A DNA stretch of 64,000 nucleotides, taken from positions 124,001 to 188,000 of the forward strand of contig LNEB01000013.1 of the NCBI GenBank assembly GCA_001464795.1, in the 5' to 3' direction. Shown one piece after another: positions 28,801-37,436 of this stretch; positions within the stretch are counted from its first letter, which is position 1; every line of letters starts with the position of its first letter. The translations under genes were made by a program, and so were the position numbers. The stretch comes from Bdellovibrionales bacterium Ga0074139 (GTDB taxonomy: Bacteria; Bdellovibrionota; Bdellovibrionia; Bdellovibrionales; Bdellovibrionaceae). Below the pieces are notes generated by a model. It worked only from the letters and a program-made list of their open reading frames with translations, was not told where the DNA came from and made no database searches.

Positions 28801-29940
28801 TCAGCGTCTCTGCTTGAGTTTCGCCCTTTTACCGTTGGCTCCAGTTTTCGAAGTAAAATTAAAATCAGCATCCACAGATAAATCAATTGTAACAGACAAT
28901 TGAAGCCTGGTTTCGGGAGTTTGCCCTGGATAGGCTCCAAATTCCTCGGTGAATTGAGCCGCCTCGACACGTAATATCCAAAGATCAATTCCTGCACCGT
29001 AGGTCATATAACCTTGACTTAATCCCGCTCTTAAATCGATCAAAGGCAATGAAAACTCAATTCCAGTATGAATTTTATTACCAAATTGAACTTCAGAAGT
29101 TAATAAATGACGAAACTCAAGACCTGTCTTAAAGCCAAAACCAGGGCCATCCCAAACATATCCCAAACCGAGTATTAGATTATCGCGAATTGAAGGTGGA
29201 TTTTTTAAACCCCCTTCTTTTTGAAAAGTCGTTCTCCCCACATCTTTCCACACCAGAGTGGTAATGGTGGGGCTTGAATCTGTCGTCATATTCAACAAGG
29301 AAAGATCAACTCCGTAACCGATTCCTTTATTATTAACTAAATCAAGAATTATATCCTGATCATCATCTGAATCAATATACTCTTGAATTTTATCCAAGCC
29401 AACTGTGACATCACCACCCGTTCGATTGATTCTTTTTAAAGCAATGCCTACCGATAATTCAGGGGATAATTCTTTTGCAAAAGCCACTGTGAGGCCATAG
29501 TCGTTTAAATAGTTAACATACCATTCGGGAACCAAAGGATTGCTGAAGTAAGTTCTTATATAAACATTGGTGAAACCGGAAAATCCAAAGTTAGGTGCCA
29601 CTATTGAAAGTCTGCCATCACCACCCGTTTGAAAGGGCTTTCCATAAAGAGTTTCTAAATCTTCAAGACCATCAATATCAGGTAGATCTTCAAAGTTTTC
29701 TAAATCTTTTAAACCTGAAGATTTAACTTCCAGGTTCAAAAGTTCCAGACTGATTTCTTTTACTTTTGATAAGTAGGCAGGATTGGCTGTGGGAATATCG
29801 CCGGTTCTAGGAAAAGGCGTATAAACACCGCCCATACCCAAAGCCCACGCTGGCCTTTGATACTCAAATATATCTCGAGCAAAGGAATTTTGGCCGAATA
29901 AAAGAAAAACTAAGGAGGACAGCATGAGACAAAAGCGCAC
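28801..29940 (-). CDS. Outer-membrane barrel protein, first of three (module end)
   Basis: A 379-residue exported protein with a signal peptide ending near 'NSFA'. The start 'YQRPAWALGMGGVYTPFPRT' and 'IPTANPAYLSKV' match the N-terminus of PorV/UPF0164-type barrels; the rest is amphipathic strands with turns. It is the most diverged of three related barrels in the operon and lacks the shared C-terminal motif 'YGEEIGT' seen in the others. Its start overlaps the upstream lipoprotein stop by 31 nt. The role is not known; FadL-like transport or a surface platform are possibilities. Confidence 0.7.
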   Translation of the reverse strand: MRFCLMLSSLVFLLFGQNSFARDIFEYQRPAWALGMGGVYTPFPRTGDIPTANPAYLSKVKEISLELLNLEVKSSGLKDLENFEDLPDIDGLEDLETLYGKPFQTGGDGRLSIVAPNFGFSGFTNVYIRTYFSNPLVPEWYVNYLNDYGLTVAFAKELSPELSVGIALKRINRTGGDVTVGLDKIQEYIDSDDDQDIILDLVNNKGIGYGVDLSLLNMTTDSSPTITTLVWKDVGRTTFQKEGGLKNPPSIRDNLILGLGYVWDGPGFGFKTGLEFRHLLTSEVQFGNKIHTGIEFSLPLIDLRAGLSQGYMTYGAGIDLWILRVEAAQFTEEFGAYPGQTPETRLQLSVTIDLSVDADFNFTSKTGANGKRAKLKQRR

Positions 29941-30743
29941 CCACCGACCCCACTTTCATTACTTGCAATAAGCTTTCTAAAATTTAAAATATCAGCCTCA
30001 ACACTGGGAACAGATTCATCAATTGCTGAGGGATCTGTTTGTAGGCATGAATCCCCGCAAGCTGTTTGAATAGCGCTAAGACTTGTTCCTAAGCTAGTCC
30101 CTAAATAGGTCGTTAAATTCGGTGAAGTCTGCAACATCATAGCTAGTCCTGACATCATATCTTTCACGTCCTCTAGTGGTAAACCCGTTGCTGTGCTAGT
30201 AGTACAAGCATTAAATCCACCATCGACTGTTCCAAACGGTGCCACTTTATCAGCAGATTCTTTTAAAAAAGTTCCAAATTTCGAGAAACCTAACAGAAAA
30301 AGAGCTAAATTTTCACTGAGTGTTCGACTATTTACATCGCCAATACTTTCAATAATTGTTTGTGCTCTTGAACAATCATTTGCATTCGTCGTAATCGCTG
30401 AAAATGAAGTCATCGTGTAAAGAACAACTGTCCCCGATATCATATTATTTGCGATCACATCAACAAGGCCAGTAAAGGTAACTCCACAATTTCCAGCCAG
30501 TGCACTTCCAAAGATCATTTTTTCTTCACGTGTTGATGGAACAACACCTGGATTATTATTTATAAAGGCTACAGCTGCTGCATAATCTCCATCATTTGTT
30601 GCTCTTTGCACAGCTTCAAAAATAGCATCATCAGTGGATTGACTGGCCGATTCTTGAAAGACATTTCCACCGCATGAAGTATTCACAAAACAAAAAATAA
30701 GAATGAAAATCTTTAGAAGCGATATACGAGTTTGATGGCCCAT
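29910..30743 (-). CDS. Cys-containing helical lipoprotein, barrel partner
   Basis: A 277-residue lipoprotein with lipobox 'NTSC' and a very good ribosome site (AAAGGAGG) placed inside the upstream barrel gene, which supports the ATG at 30743 despite the 31-nt overlap. The mature part is Ala/Thr/Asn-rich and helical, with a TPR-like start ('FEAVQRATNDGDYAAAVAFI') and paired Cys residues, including 'GGCAFVSCCPP' at the C-terminus. No named family is recognised. It sits between two barrel genes and resembles the other lipoprotein of the operon in size and composition, so a partner role in the outer membrane is inferred. Confidence 0.7.
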   Translation of the reverse strand: MGHQTRISLLKIFILIFCFVNTSCGGNVFQESASQSTDDAIFEAVQRATNDGDYAAAVAFINNNPGVVPSTREEKMIFGSALAGNCGVTFTGLVDVIANNMISGTVVLYTMTSFSAITTNANDCSRAQTIIESIGDVNSRTLSENLALFLLGFSKFGTFLKESADKVAPFGTVDGGFNACTTSTATGLPLEDVKDMMSGLAMMLQTSPNLTTYLGTSLGTSLSAIQTACGDSCLQTDPSAIDESVPSVEADILNFRKLIASNESGVGGCAFVSCCPP

Positions 30744-31801
30744 CGTCGATCCTCCTTTGGATTGTCTTTTGTGCCAATTTCTTCACCGTAGGATGAAAAT
30801 TGCAGTTGTGCTCGTTCAGATGCGATCTCAAAACCTGCTGTCCAGTATCTTTGATGATAACCAGCTCTAAAAAACATGAAGTCATTGTAATTGGCTTCAT
30901 AACCGGCATACATCAATTTTGCTTTGTCTTCTTGATCGGATTGGGTCATTAGGCCTCGGTACTCAAGAGCAAAAGTCGAGCGGACACTATTACTATGAAT
31001 GGGAAATAATGATACACCCACATCAAGGTCACTTTTCACTTGTGAAGGTTCACCCGCTCCATCAAGGGGTAACAAAGCATCTTGAGTGAAACTCATTCCA
31101 CCCACGTCTCTGTAGACTGCTGCTATTGTGGGAAGCCATGTCCAAGGAGCTGTCATAATAATACCTGTATCAAAACCAAAACCCATTCCCGATGTGGCAA
31201 GTCCTGCTGTTGCTAATGACTTTAAACTTAAAGATTGTGTGGTGGGATCCAATGCCAGTTGGTCCACTTCATTTCTAGAAATTAATTTTCCAGTCACACC
31301 AATTTTGATGCGACCTTCAAAAAGTCGCAAATTGTAACCCAGTAGAACTCCTACATCATCTCGGTAAAAAGCATCAACGGAAGTGGCTGAATTGGCTCGA
31401 ACTTGTAAATCTGTTTTCTTTAGCAGTGCGATACCAAAATTTTTCGCAACAAAGGAAGGCATGATTTGCTGTCTGGCTGTATAGATTTCACCTGGCTGAG
31501 CTAACATGGAATCAGAAATATCTTTTAAGCTTAAAGGTTCCGTGAAAGCTTTTTTATTATAAGCTTTTATAGCAGTATTGCTCATTTCCAATTCAGGATC
31601 GATCAATGTTCCATAAACATCACGAAGACGCCCAAGACCTGCTGGGTTAGCAAGAAGTGCAGTTTCGTCATTGGCAACGGCGACCATCGCGCCTCCCATG
31701 GCTTGATAGCGAAGTCCTTTATAGAATTCACGGCGCTCATTAAATTGAGCCTGTGCCACGTTAAAGAATATCAAAATTATGAAGAAACCAATACGAGTCA
31801 T
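30713..31801 (-). CDS. Outer-membrane barrel protein, second of three
   Basis: A 362-residue exported protein with signal peptide ('FFIILIFFNVAQA'). 'QAMGGAMVAVANDETALLAN' followed by 'PAGL' matches the N-terminus of UPF0164/PorV barrels. The C-terminal region 'AGYHQRYWTAGFEI' and 'SYGEEIGTKDNPKEDRRW' closely matches the third barrel of the same operon, ending in 'LVYRF'. The two are therefore paralogues. It overlaps the downstream lipoprotein gene by 31 nt and lies about 80 nt after the upstream lipoprotein gene. Confidence 0.75.
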   Translation of the reverse strand: MTRIGFFIILIFFNVAQAQFNERREFYKGLRYQAMGGAMVAVANDETALLANPAGLGRLRDVYGTLIDPELEMSNTAIKAYNKKAFTEPLSLKDISDSMLAQPGEIYTARQQIMPSFVAKNFGIALLKKTDLQVRANSATSVDAFYRDDVGVLLGYNLRLFEGRIKIGVTGKLISRNEVDQLALDPTTQSLSLKSLATAGLATSGMGFGFDTGIIMTAPWTWLPTIAAVYRDVGGMSFTQDALLPLDGAGEPSQVKSDLDVGVSLFPIHSNSVRSTFALEYRGLMTQSDQEDKAKLMYAGYEANYNDFMFFRAGYHQRYWTAGFEIASERAQLQFSSYGEEIGTKDNPKEDRRWAIKLVYRF

Positions 31802-31881
31802 TTCCGTCGACTCCTTTATAGTTTCTTATCGGCAGATTCAGCCTCAGATTGAGACATATTGATAGAAACTGGACTTATGTA

Positions 31882-32607
31882 TTAGAGGGTAGCGATGTAC
31901 TGGGCGAATTCAACACCGACAGCTGTGGGATTTGATGTTCCCCCAGCATTCGCTACGGCGTTGTCGACGATGTCACACAAAGTTTCATTAGTAGCACCTG
32001 AAGAACAACTGACTGTTTTAGCTTGAATAACAGCAGCACCAATTAATGCAGCCGTTGCATTTTCTGATCCAAGTCCTACAAGTACAAGACTTGTTCCAAT
32101 ATCTGCGGCTTGTTGATTACAGTTGCCTGCATTATTGTCACAAGCTGTTTTATAAAGCGTATTGGTGATATAAGAATAGGTTGATAATATTGTTGCCCCT
32201 TTTGCAAAAGATTTTGCACAGTTATTATTTGTTTCTCCTGCTGATGCAAAATTGGCATTCACTCCAACAGAAGTTCCGGTGACGGCAGCATCAAATGAAA
32301 TGGCGTCCAGAAAACTTTCTATTGAAGAAGCACTCACAGTTTCGATAAGCGCAAAAGCATTCACTAGGGTGGTTGTTGTGATGCCTTCACCAATATATCC
32401 CACCGAACAACGAATGTTATAAGCCGCCGGAGTTTCAAGTCCCTCTACTTTTTGAAGGCAGACATTCAGATCACCCGAATTATTAACTGTGTATTGATCC
32501 AAACACTCTTGAGCATCTATGATTTTATCTAGATCCGTGGTTTTTTCACTGCAAGAAGATGCAAAAATTAAAGTTATAATTAGAAAAAAAATCTTCATAG
32601 CCAACAC
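31882..32607 (-). CDS. Cys-containing helical lipoprotein, barrel partner
   Basis: A 241-residue lipoprotein with the lipobox 'ASSC'. The mature part is Ala/Thr/Asn-rich with eight or more Cys residues, likely disulfide-bonded in the periplasm ('ACDNNAGNCNQQ', 'VSCSSGATNETLC'). I recognise no family. It starts 2 nt after the third barrel gene stops, so translation is probably coupled. The second lipoprotein of this operon has the same size class and composition, which suggests that barrel and lipoprotein were duplicated as a unit. Confidence 0.7.
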   Translation of the reverse strand: MLAMKIFFLIITLIFASSCSEKTTDLDKIIDAQECLDQYTVNNSGDLNVCLQKVEGLETPAAYNIRCSVGYIGEGITTTTLVNAFALIETVSASSIESFLDAISFDAAVTGTSVGVNANFASAGETNNNCAKSFAKGATILSTYSYITNTLYKTACDNNAGNCNQQAADIGTSLVLVGLGSENATAALIGAAVIQAKTVSCSSGATNETLCDIVDNAVANAGGTSNPTAVGVEFAQYIATL

Positions 32608-32609
32608 TC

Positions 32610-33779
32610 CTAAAAATTCATACTTGCTTTAAGCATGTAATATCGATTTTCAATGGGAGTACTTTTTGTTCCCATTTCTTCTGCATAAGAAGCAAGATCA
32701 AGATTAAAAATAGTGAAAAGAGCGGACAAACCTGCCGTCCAGTATCCTTGGCTGTAACCCACTCGGTACTGACCCTTCCACCATGAGGCCACAGTCCAAT
32801 CAAACTCAAATCCTAAATGGAGGCCCTTCATGAAGGTGTATTCGGGGTGCAGAATATTTTTAAAATCCATGACTCCACGCCCACCGAACAACCAAAAACT
32901 GGGGTACTCCCACTTCGTGCCAATATCAATGACGCGAAAAAGTCTTTCAGGTTCTAACTCATTAGACTTATCACCTAAAAATCCGGGCCCATTAAAACCA
33001 AGTTCCAATGCATTTCTAACTACCAGTCCAAATGTAGGTTCAGCCAATTGAAACACGGAAAAGAATCCTTCATCAGGAACTGTTGGTTTCCACAGAAGAC
33101 CTAAATCTGCATCCACAGTGTATCCAGAGCTTAAATCTTTTTCGGAGATAAGATTGGGATCTGCTGCGAGTTCGACCACATTCACATTTTGACTGAAATA
33201 ACCTCGGTGAACAGCCTTAGCGGTCACTCCCCAGCTGAGCTGTCCATATTCAAAGCCTTTAACTTTATCGCCGTAACCATAGGCCACGGTAGTATCGGCA
33301 TAGGCTGTTGCATTGATCGATGTACCCACACTGCTATGAATACTGGTGCGTAAAGTAAAATCCATGGGAATAACAGCGATGGCCCAACCTGGTCTGGCCC
33401 AGATCGCCTGGGGTGCACCCACGCGAACTCCCATTCTTTTTCCGTAATAATCTTCTAGTACGTTTGCGATGGCCTGTTGTTTATCTGAATCAGATCCAAC
33501 AGTGGCTTGAGCATCATCAATATCTTTTAAAAGCTTAGCTAATTCAGGTGAGCCGCCCACATCAAAGCTCATATCCAAATGATTTTCATCCAAATTTGCA
33601 AGACCTGCAGGATTGTAAAAAAGCGCTGAGTAATCATTAGCAACGGCAACGAATGCATTTCCCATTCCTAGTGCTCGACTGGATTGATAATGTTGATGGA
33701 TGACATTGGTGTATTTTGCCGCTTCTTCAGCAACAACTATTTGTGAAAATAAAAACACATAAAGTAAAAATCGAAACAC
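32610..33779 (-). CDS. Outer-membrane barrel protein, third of three (operon start)
   Basis: A 389-residue exported protein with signal peptide ending near 'VVAEEA'. 'SRALGMGNAFVAVANDYSAL' and 'FYNPAGLANL' are the UPF0164/PorV start motif. 'VGYSQGYWTAGLSALF' and 'SYAEEMGTKSTPIENRYY' form the conserved end shared with the second barrel, finishing in 'KASMNF' with a C-terminal Phe as in barrels inserted by BamA. It is the first gene of the leftward operon; its promoter should lie in the 46-nt spacer to the divergent gene at 33826. Confidence 0.75.
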   Translation of the reverse strand: MFRFLLYVFLFSQIVVAEEAAKYTNVIHQHYQSSRALGMGNAFVAVANDYSALFYNPAGLANLDENHLDMSFDVGGSPELAKLLKDIDDAQATVGSDSDKQQAIANVLEDYYGKRMGVRVGAPQAIWARPGWAIAVIPMDFTLRTSIHSSVGTSINATAYADTTVAYGYGDKVKGFEYGQLSWGVTAKAVHRGYFSQNVNVVELAADPNLISEKDLSSGYTVDADLGLLWKPTVPDEGFFSVFQLAEPTFGLVVRNALELGFNGPGFLGDKSNELEPERLFRVIDIGTKWEYPSFWLFGGRGVMDFKNILHPEYTFMKGLHLGFEFDWTVASWWKGQYRVGYSQGYWTAGLSALFTIFNLDLASYAEEMGTKSTPIENRYYMLKASMNF

Positions 33780-33825
33780 TTGAAGTCTCCTAAAACAGGC
33801 CTACCCAAGATTGTAAAAACAAAAC

Positions 33826-34431
33826 ATGATAGAGGATATGCTTCATTTTCAAATGCCAATCTTTTTGACCTTTGTCGTGATGTTGTCACTCTCAGTTTCA
33901 ATGGCAGCTCCGCAATTAGAAAATCTTAATTCTGATAATAAAATAGAGCCTTTGTCAGAGGTCTCTGATCCTTTGCTAGAAAGTGCAGCCCTATCACCAA
34001 CAAGTTCTCATTTTAATGCTATTAAAGGCACACTGAGTTGGCTGGTCGGAGATGTGGGTCAAACAGGTTCATCAGATCAACAAACAGCATGGGGTATTTC
34101 CTATAGCCATACCTATGAACATTTATTATCAAGAGAATACCAAGCCCATTGGCTGTCAGGTGACTTGGCTTGGTTTCAATGGTCCGAGCGTCAATTGATT
34201 GATCAGTACGCTTTGTTTGAACCTTATTTTAAATATGGATTGTCATTTTTTGCTGATCCCGAGGACGGATTATCATCAATCACTCGACTTGAAAACTTTA
34301 GGGGATCAGCTGCTGTTGGGATGTTAGACATTGGACCTTGGAACAGTGGAATTACATTTGAGATGGGGTTGCACTTAGGTTTACCCGGCTTGGCATTTCA
34401 TGTCCAAACCGGATGGCAAACAGAATTTTAA
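33826..34431 (+). CDS. Exported protein of unknown function
   Basis: A 201-residue protein with a signal-peptide-like start ('IFLTFVVMLSLSVSMAA'). The second half has strand-rich and aromatic segments ('YLDIGPW'-like 'MLDIGPWNSGITFEMGLHLG'), possibly a small barrel. No family is recognised. The ATG at 33826 is the first possible start; ATGs at 33838 and 33853 would give a tighter signal peptide, so the N-terminus is uncertain. It is divergent from the barrel operon, and its stop is directly next to that of the convergent gene at 34432. Confidence 0.6.
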   Translation: MIEDMLHFQMPIFLTFVVMLSLSVSMAAPQLENLNSDNKIEPLSEVSDPLLESAALSPTSSHFNAIKGTLSWLVGDVGQTGSSDQQTAWGISYSHTYEHLLSREYQAHWLSGDLAWFQWSERQLIDQYALFEPYFKYGLSFFADPEDGLSSITRLENFRGSAAVGMLDIGPWNSGITFEMGLHLGLPGLAFHVQTGWQTEF

Positions 34432-34848
34432 TTAAATACCTTCACCGCGTAAATCAACTACGATTGTATTGTTTCCTGAGAAAGAAATTGTGAAGCGTCC
34501 AAAATCAAGACCAGGAGAAAAAGGGCGATAACTAATTTCAAAAATACATTGTTGACGAGGAACAAGACCGTTTGAACAGTTGTGATATCCATCAAAATCA
34601 AAAGATCCTGAAATGTCAGCACCATTAAATTGCAAGGGTACAGTGCCAGTGTTTGTTACGTCGTAGCGAACATAGCGAGTTGAATTCGTAAAAATTGAAC
34701 CGAAATTATAAAACAAAAATGTAGAATCCAAGGGTTGAATAAACGCTTGGGGCTGAGATTGAGAAGTGGATAGGGAAACGGAAACGTTAGCGTAAGCCTG
34801 ATTGGTCATTAAAAACGAGAATATAAGAAAAGCAAATTTAGTTAGCAT
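34432..34848 (-). CDS. Secreted Ig-like (ASH/choice-of-anchor-type) protein
   Basis: A 138-residue exported protein with signal peptide ending at 'QAYA'. 'VTNTGTVPLQFNGADISGSF', then 'LVPRQQCIFEISYRPFSPG' and 'RFTISFSGNN', match the beta-sandwich repeat of ASH/DUF1573-type domains, which mark surface or periplasmic adhesion modules. One pair of Cys residues is present. It lies in the 15-nt neighbourhood of coaE on the same strand and is tail to tail with the gene at 33826. Confidence 0.7.
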   Translation of the reverse strand: MLTKFAFLIFSFLMTNQAYANVSVSLSTSQSQPQAFIQPLDSTFLFYNFGSIFTNSTRYVRYDVTNTGTVPLQFNGADISGSFDFDGYHNCSNGLVPRQQCIFEISYRPFSPGLDFGRFTISFSGNNTIVVDLRGEGI

Positions 34849-34863
34849 AGGTAAACTCCTTGT

Positions 34864-35463
34864 TTAGACTTGATCATTCAGCAACTCGACCAATGTCGCA
34901 ACTTTTTTTTCAAGTTCTGCCATGGAACCGTTATTTTCAATAACATGATGACTCAGTGCTATTTTATTCTGCAATGGCCATTGTGCTTTAATACGTTTGT
35001 TGATTTCGTCATCATTCCAATGGTTTCTGAGCTTCAAGCGCTGAAGCTGTTTGTCAAAAGAACTGGTGACTAAAATAATTTGATCGAATTGACCTTGAAG
35101 ATTTTTTTCAAACAAAAGGGGCACATCATAAACAGCCCAATTCGTCCCCTGATCTTCTAACCATTGTTTTTGATTTTTGACTTCCAACTGGACCAAAGGA
35201 TGGACGATGGATTCCAATTTTAAAAGTTTTTCTGGGCTCGAGAAAACTTGATCTGCCAAAAGTTTTCTATTTAACGAACCATCGGCTTGAACGAATTCTG
35301 GACCAAAGGCAAGTTTGACTTGATTCAAACCTGGTGTTCCAGGTTCCAGAACTTGTTTGGCCAGCTTATCAGCGTCTATAACTGGGATTCCCATTTTTAA
35401 AAAAAAGTGGGTGACAGTGGATTTACCTGTCCCTAGACCACCCGTTAGTCCAATCCAACGCAT
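34864..35463 (-). CDS. coaE: Dephospho-CoA kinase
   Basis: Phosphorylates dephospho-CoA with ATP, the last step of coenzyme A synthesis, in the cytosol. The P-loop is 'GLTGGLGTGKST' and the lid and substrate motifs include 'VIDADKLAKQVLEPGTPGL', 'VYDVPLLFEK' and 'ILVTSS'. At 199 residues it is the usual length. It is divergent from the Ser/Thr kinase gene, with a 70-nt spacer between the start codons. Confidence 0.95.
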   Translation of the reverse strand: MRWIGLTGGLGTGKSTVTHFFLKMGIPVIDADKLAKQVLEPGTPGLNQVKLAFGPEFVQADGSLNRKLLADQVFSSPEKLLKLESIVHPLVQLEVKNQKQWLEDQGTNWAVYDVPLLFEKNLQGQFDQIILVTSSFDKQLQRLKLRNHWNDDEINKRIKAQWPLQNKIALSHHVIENNGSMAELEKKVATLVELLNDQV

Positions 35464-35533
35464 AGAAAACCCCTTGTATTCATTAAGAAATTTTTCCGAT
35501 CAACCGATAAATAAATTGAAATGGAATTCATTC

Positions 35534-36562
35534 ATGTCACATAAGTTTGAACAGTTTGGCAAATTTATTCTTCTAGAAAGACTCGCCGCCGGCGGTATGG
35601 CCGAGGTGTTTCTTGCGAAGTCGCTAGGTGCAAGCGGTGTTAATAAATTTTTAGCTGTTAAAAGAATCTTGCCTCAATATTCAGATAAACGAGAATTCAT
35701 TGACATGTTTAAAGAAGAGGCCAAGATCGCTGTTAATCTTAATCATGGTAGCGTGGTTTCAATTTATGAATTTGGTATCGAACAAGGTCAGTTTTTCCTT
35801 GTTATGGAATATGTTGAAGGCCGAAACCTCAGACAGGTTCTTAACGAAATCAAAAAAAGAAATATTCAATTTTCAATCGAACAAATCGTCTACATGATCA
35901 AAGAAGTGGCTGCTGGTCTTGATCACGCCCATCGTTTGATCAACGGGACTACAGGACGACCTCTCAATTTAGTGCACCGAGATATGAGCCCTCAAAACAT
36001 CATGCTGAGCTTTGAAGGCGAAGTAAAAGTCATCGACTTTGGAATCGCAAAAGCAGAAAGCCAGATGGAGGCCACCCAGGCTGGAACTTTAAAAGGTAAA
36101 TTTGGCTATATGAGCCCTGAACAAGCCGATGGCCAGGTCGTTGATAGCCGAACTGACTTGTTTTCCTTGGGTATTGTCCTTTGGGAAATGTTAGCCAACG
36201 ATCGACTTTTCACTTCCAACAGCGAAGCTGCTATTTTAAGAAAAATTCGAGAGTGCCAAATTCCTTCTATACGAAAAATTAATCCTAGTATTCCTGTGGA
36301 ATTGGAAAACATTGTTCTTAAAGCTTTAGCAAAAGATAAAACACAGCGTTTTCAAACAGCAGCTGCATTTCAAAAAGATTTGAATCGCTTTTTGAATGTG
36401 CAGTATCCTGATTTTTCTCCGCAGGATTTTTCTGTTTTTATCAAAAATACTTTCTCAGAGTTCTACACAGAGTCTAAAAAGAAGCTGGTTGATTATTCCA
36501 AAGTCACTTCACTTATGCACCAGACAACGATAGTGACAGCGAGTCCAGTCATTCTTTTTTAA
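35534..36562 (+). CDS. Ser/Thr protein kinase domain (probably 5' half of a split kinase-PEGA gene)
   Basis: A Hanks-type kinase of 342 residues. The glycine-rich loop is 'LAAGGMAEVFLAK', ATP Lys43 is in 'LAVKRIL', the catalytic loop 'HRDMSPQNIM' has Asp150, the metal-binding 'DFG' has Asp168, and the activation segment ends in 'GYMSPEQA'. I chose the ATG at 35534 because it begins just before the kinase fold; an upstream frame from 35357 lies over coaE and is not credible. After residue ~320 the reading frame leaves kinase-like sequence and stops at 36562. The other frame continues as an acidic linker into the TM-PEGA gene, so the two look like one protein separated by a one-base shift. Confidence 0.88.
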   Translation: MSHKFEQFGKFILLERLAAGGMAEVFLAKSLGASGVNKFLAVKRILPQYSDKREFIDMFKEEAKIAVNLNHGSVVSIYEFGIEQGQFFLVMEYVEGRNLRQVLNEIKKRNIQFSIEQIVYMIKEVAAGLDHAHRLINGTTGRPLNLVHRDMSPQNIMLSFEGEVKVIDFGIAKAESQMEATQAGTLKGKFGYMSPEQADGQVVDSRTDLFSLGIVLWEMLANDRLFTSNSEAAILRKIRECQIPSIRKINPSIPVELENIVLKALAKDKTQRFQTAAAFQKDLNRFLNVQYPDFSPQDFSVFIKNTFSEFYTESKKKLVDYSKVTSLMHQTTIVTASPVILF

Positions 36563-36606
36563 ATCCCAGCCAAATTTCAGGGCTGCCTCCTGTCCCTAAT
36601 GATTCT

Positions 36607-37434
36607 GTGGCTAATGAAAAGTTAAACATAGAAACTGATTCTGAAATCAAAATCAGCCTTTCTGATGGTGATGAAAGAAAAACAACTGCTAAAGTTAAAA
36701 AAGCAAAAATGAATACGAACACTTCAGCTGGTGGAACTCGTACTCACATTCCAATATCGACTCGAACTCGAATACCCGCCAACTCACAAAGCAGTTTCGA
36801 TTCTTTAACAATGATCATTGTTTTAATTCTGGTCGCAGGCGGTGGATTTTATGCTTATAAAAATCCAAAAGTTATCGCTCAAATTCTTAACATGGGATTA
36901 AAAACAAAAGCGGCAGGTGTAAAAACCGAAACCACATCAAATCCACCTGAATCAGGAAGCGCTGATCTTTCTGCCACTGGACTTGTGACTGTTACAATCA
37001 CTTCAGAACCTTTAGGTGCCCAAATCTATATCGATGGAAATAGTATTGGTTCCCTGACCCCTGCTCAAGCGCAAATTCCAGCCAATAAAGACGTTAAACT
37101 ACGTTTAGAAAAATCGGGATATCAGCTTTATGAGGCCTCTTTTATGGCTCAAGAAAATGGGAAAACGTTTAGAGCCACACTCATGTCAGGCCGTGTAGGA
37201 GTTCTTAATTTATCACTTATTAATGGTGGTGCGTCGCCTGAGATTGAAATCAATGGAACAAAGATTTCAGAGCCCTTACCCCTTCGAAATTATCGATTGC
37301 CTGCAGGCATTCCAGTTATCATCAAAGTTCAAAACTCATTTTTGGGCCTTAAAGCCGAGCGAACAGTTGTTCTAGGCGAAAATGAATCCAAAAGTGTCGA
37401 GTTGATTCTTCGCCCCGAGAAAAATCAGCCCTGA
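36607..37434 (+). CDS. TM-PEGA protein, probable C-terminal half of the split kinase
   Basis: A 275-codon frame starting at a GTG with no ribosome site. It has a basic region, one membrane helix ('MIIVLILVAGGGFYAY') and a PEGA domain ('VTVTITSEPLGAQIYIDGN', 'LRLEKSGYQLYEASF'), an extracytoplasmic module found at the C-terminus of bacterial Ser/Thr kinases. The same frame is open back to 36493, and the added residues (Asp/Ser/Pro-rich, 'PDNDSDSESSHSFLNPS') look like a natural linker. This suggests that the kinase and this segment were one gene. It is followed by the acyl-CoA synthetase gene 2 nt later. Confidence 0.75.
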   Translation: MANEKLNIETDSEIKISLSDGDERKTTAKVKKAKMNTNTSAGGTRTHIPISTRTRIPANSQSSFDSLTMIIVLILVAGGGFYAYKNPKVIAQILNMGLKTKAAGVKTETTSNPPESGSADLSATGLVTVTITSEPLGAQIYIDGNSIGSLTPAQAQIPANKDVKLRLEKSGYQLYEASFMAQENGKTFRATLMSGRVGVLNLSLINGGASPEIEINGTKISEPLPLRNYRLPAGIPVIIKVQNSFLGLKAERTVVLGENESKSVELILRPEKNQP

Positions 37435-37436
37435 TC

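Noticed and set aside
35357-35533. Upstream extension of the Ser/Thr kinase
   Set aside because: It runs over the 5' half of coaE on the other strand; the kinase fold begins just after the ATG at 35534.
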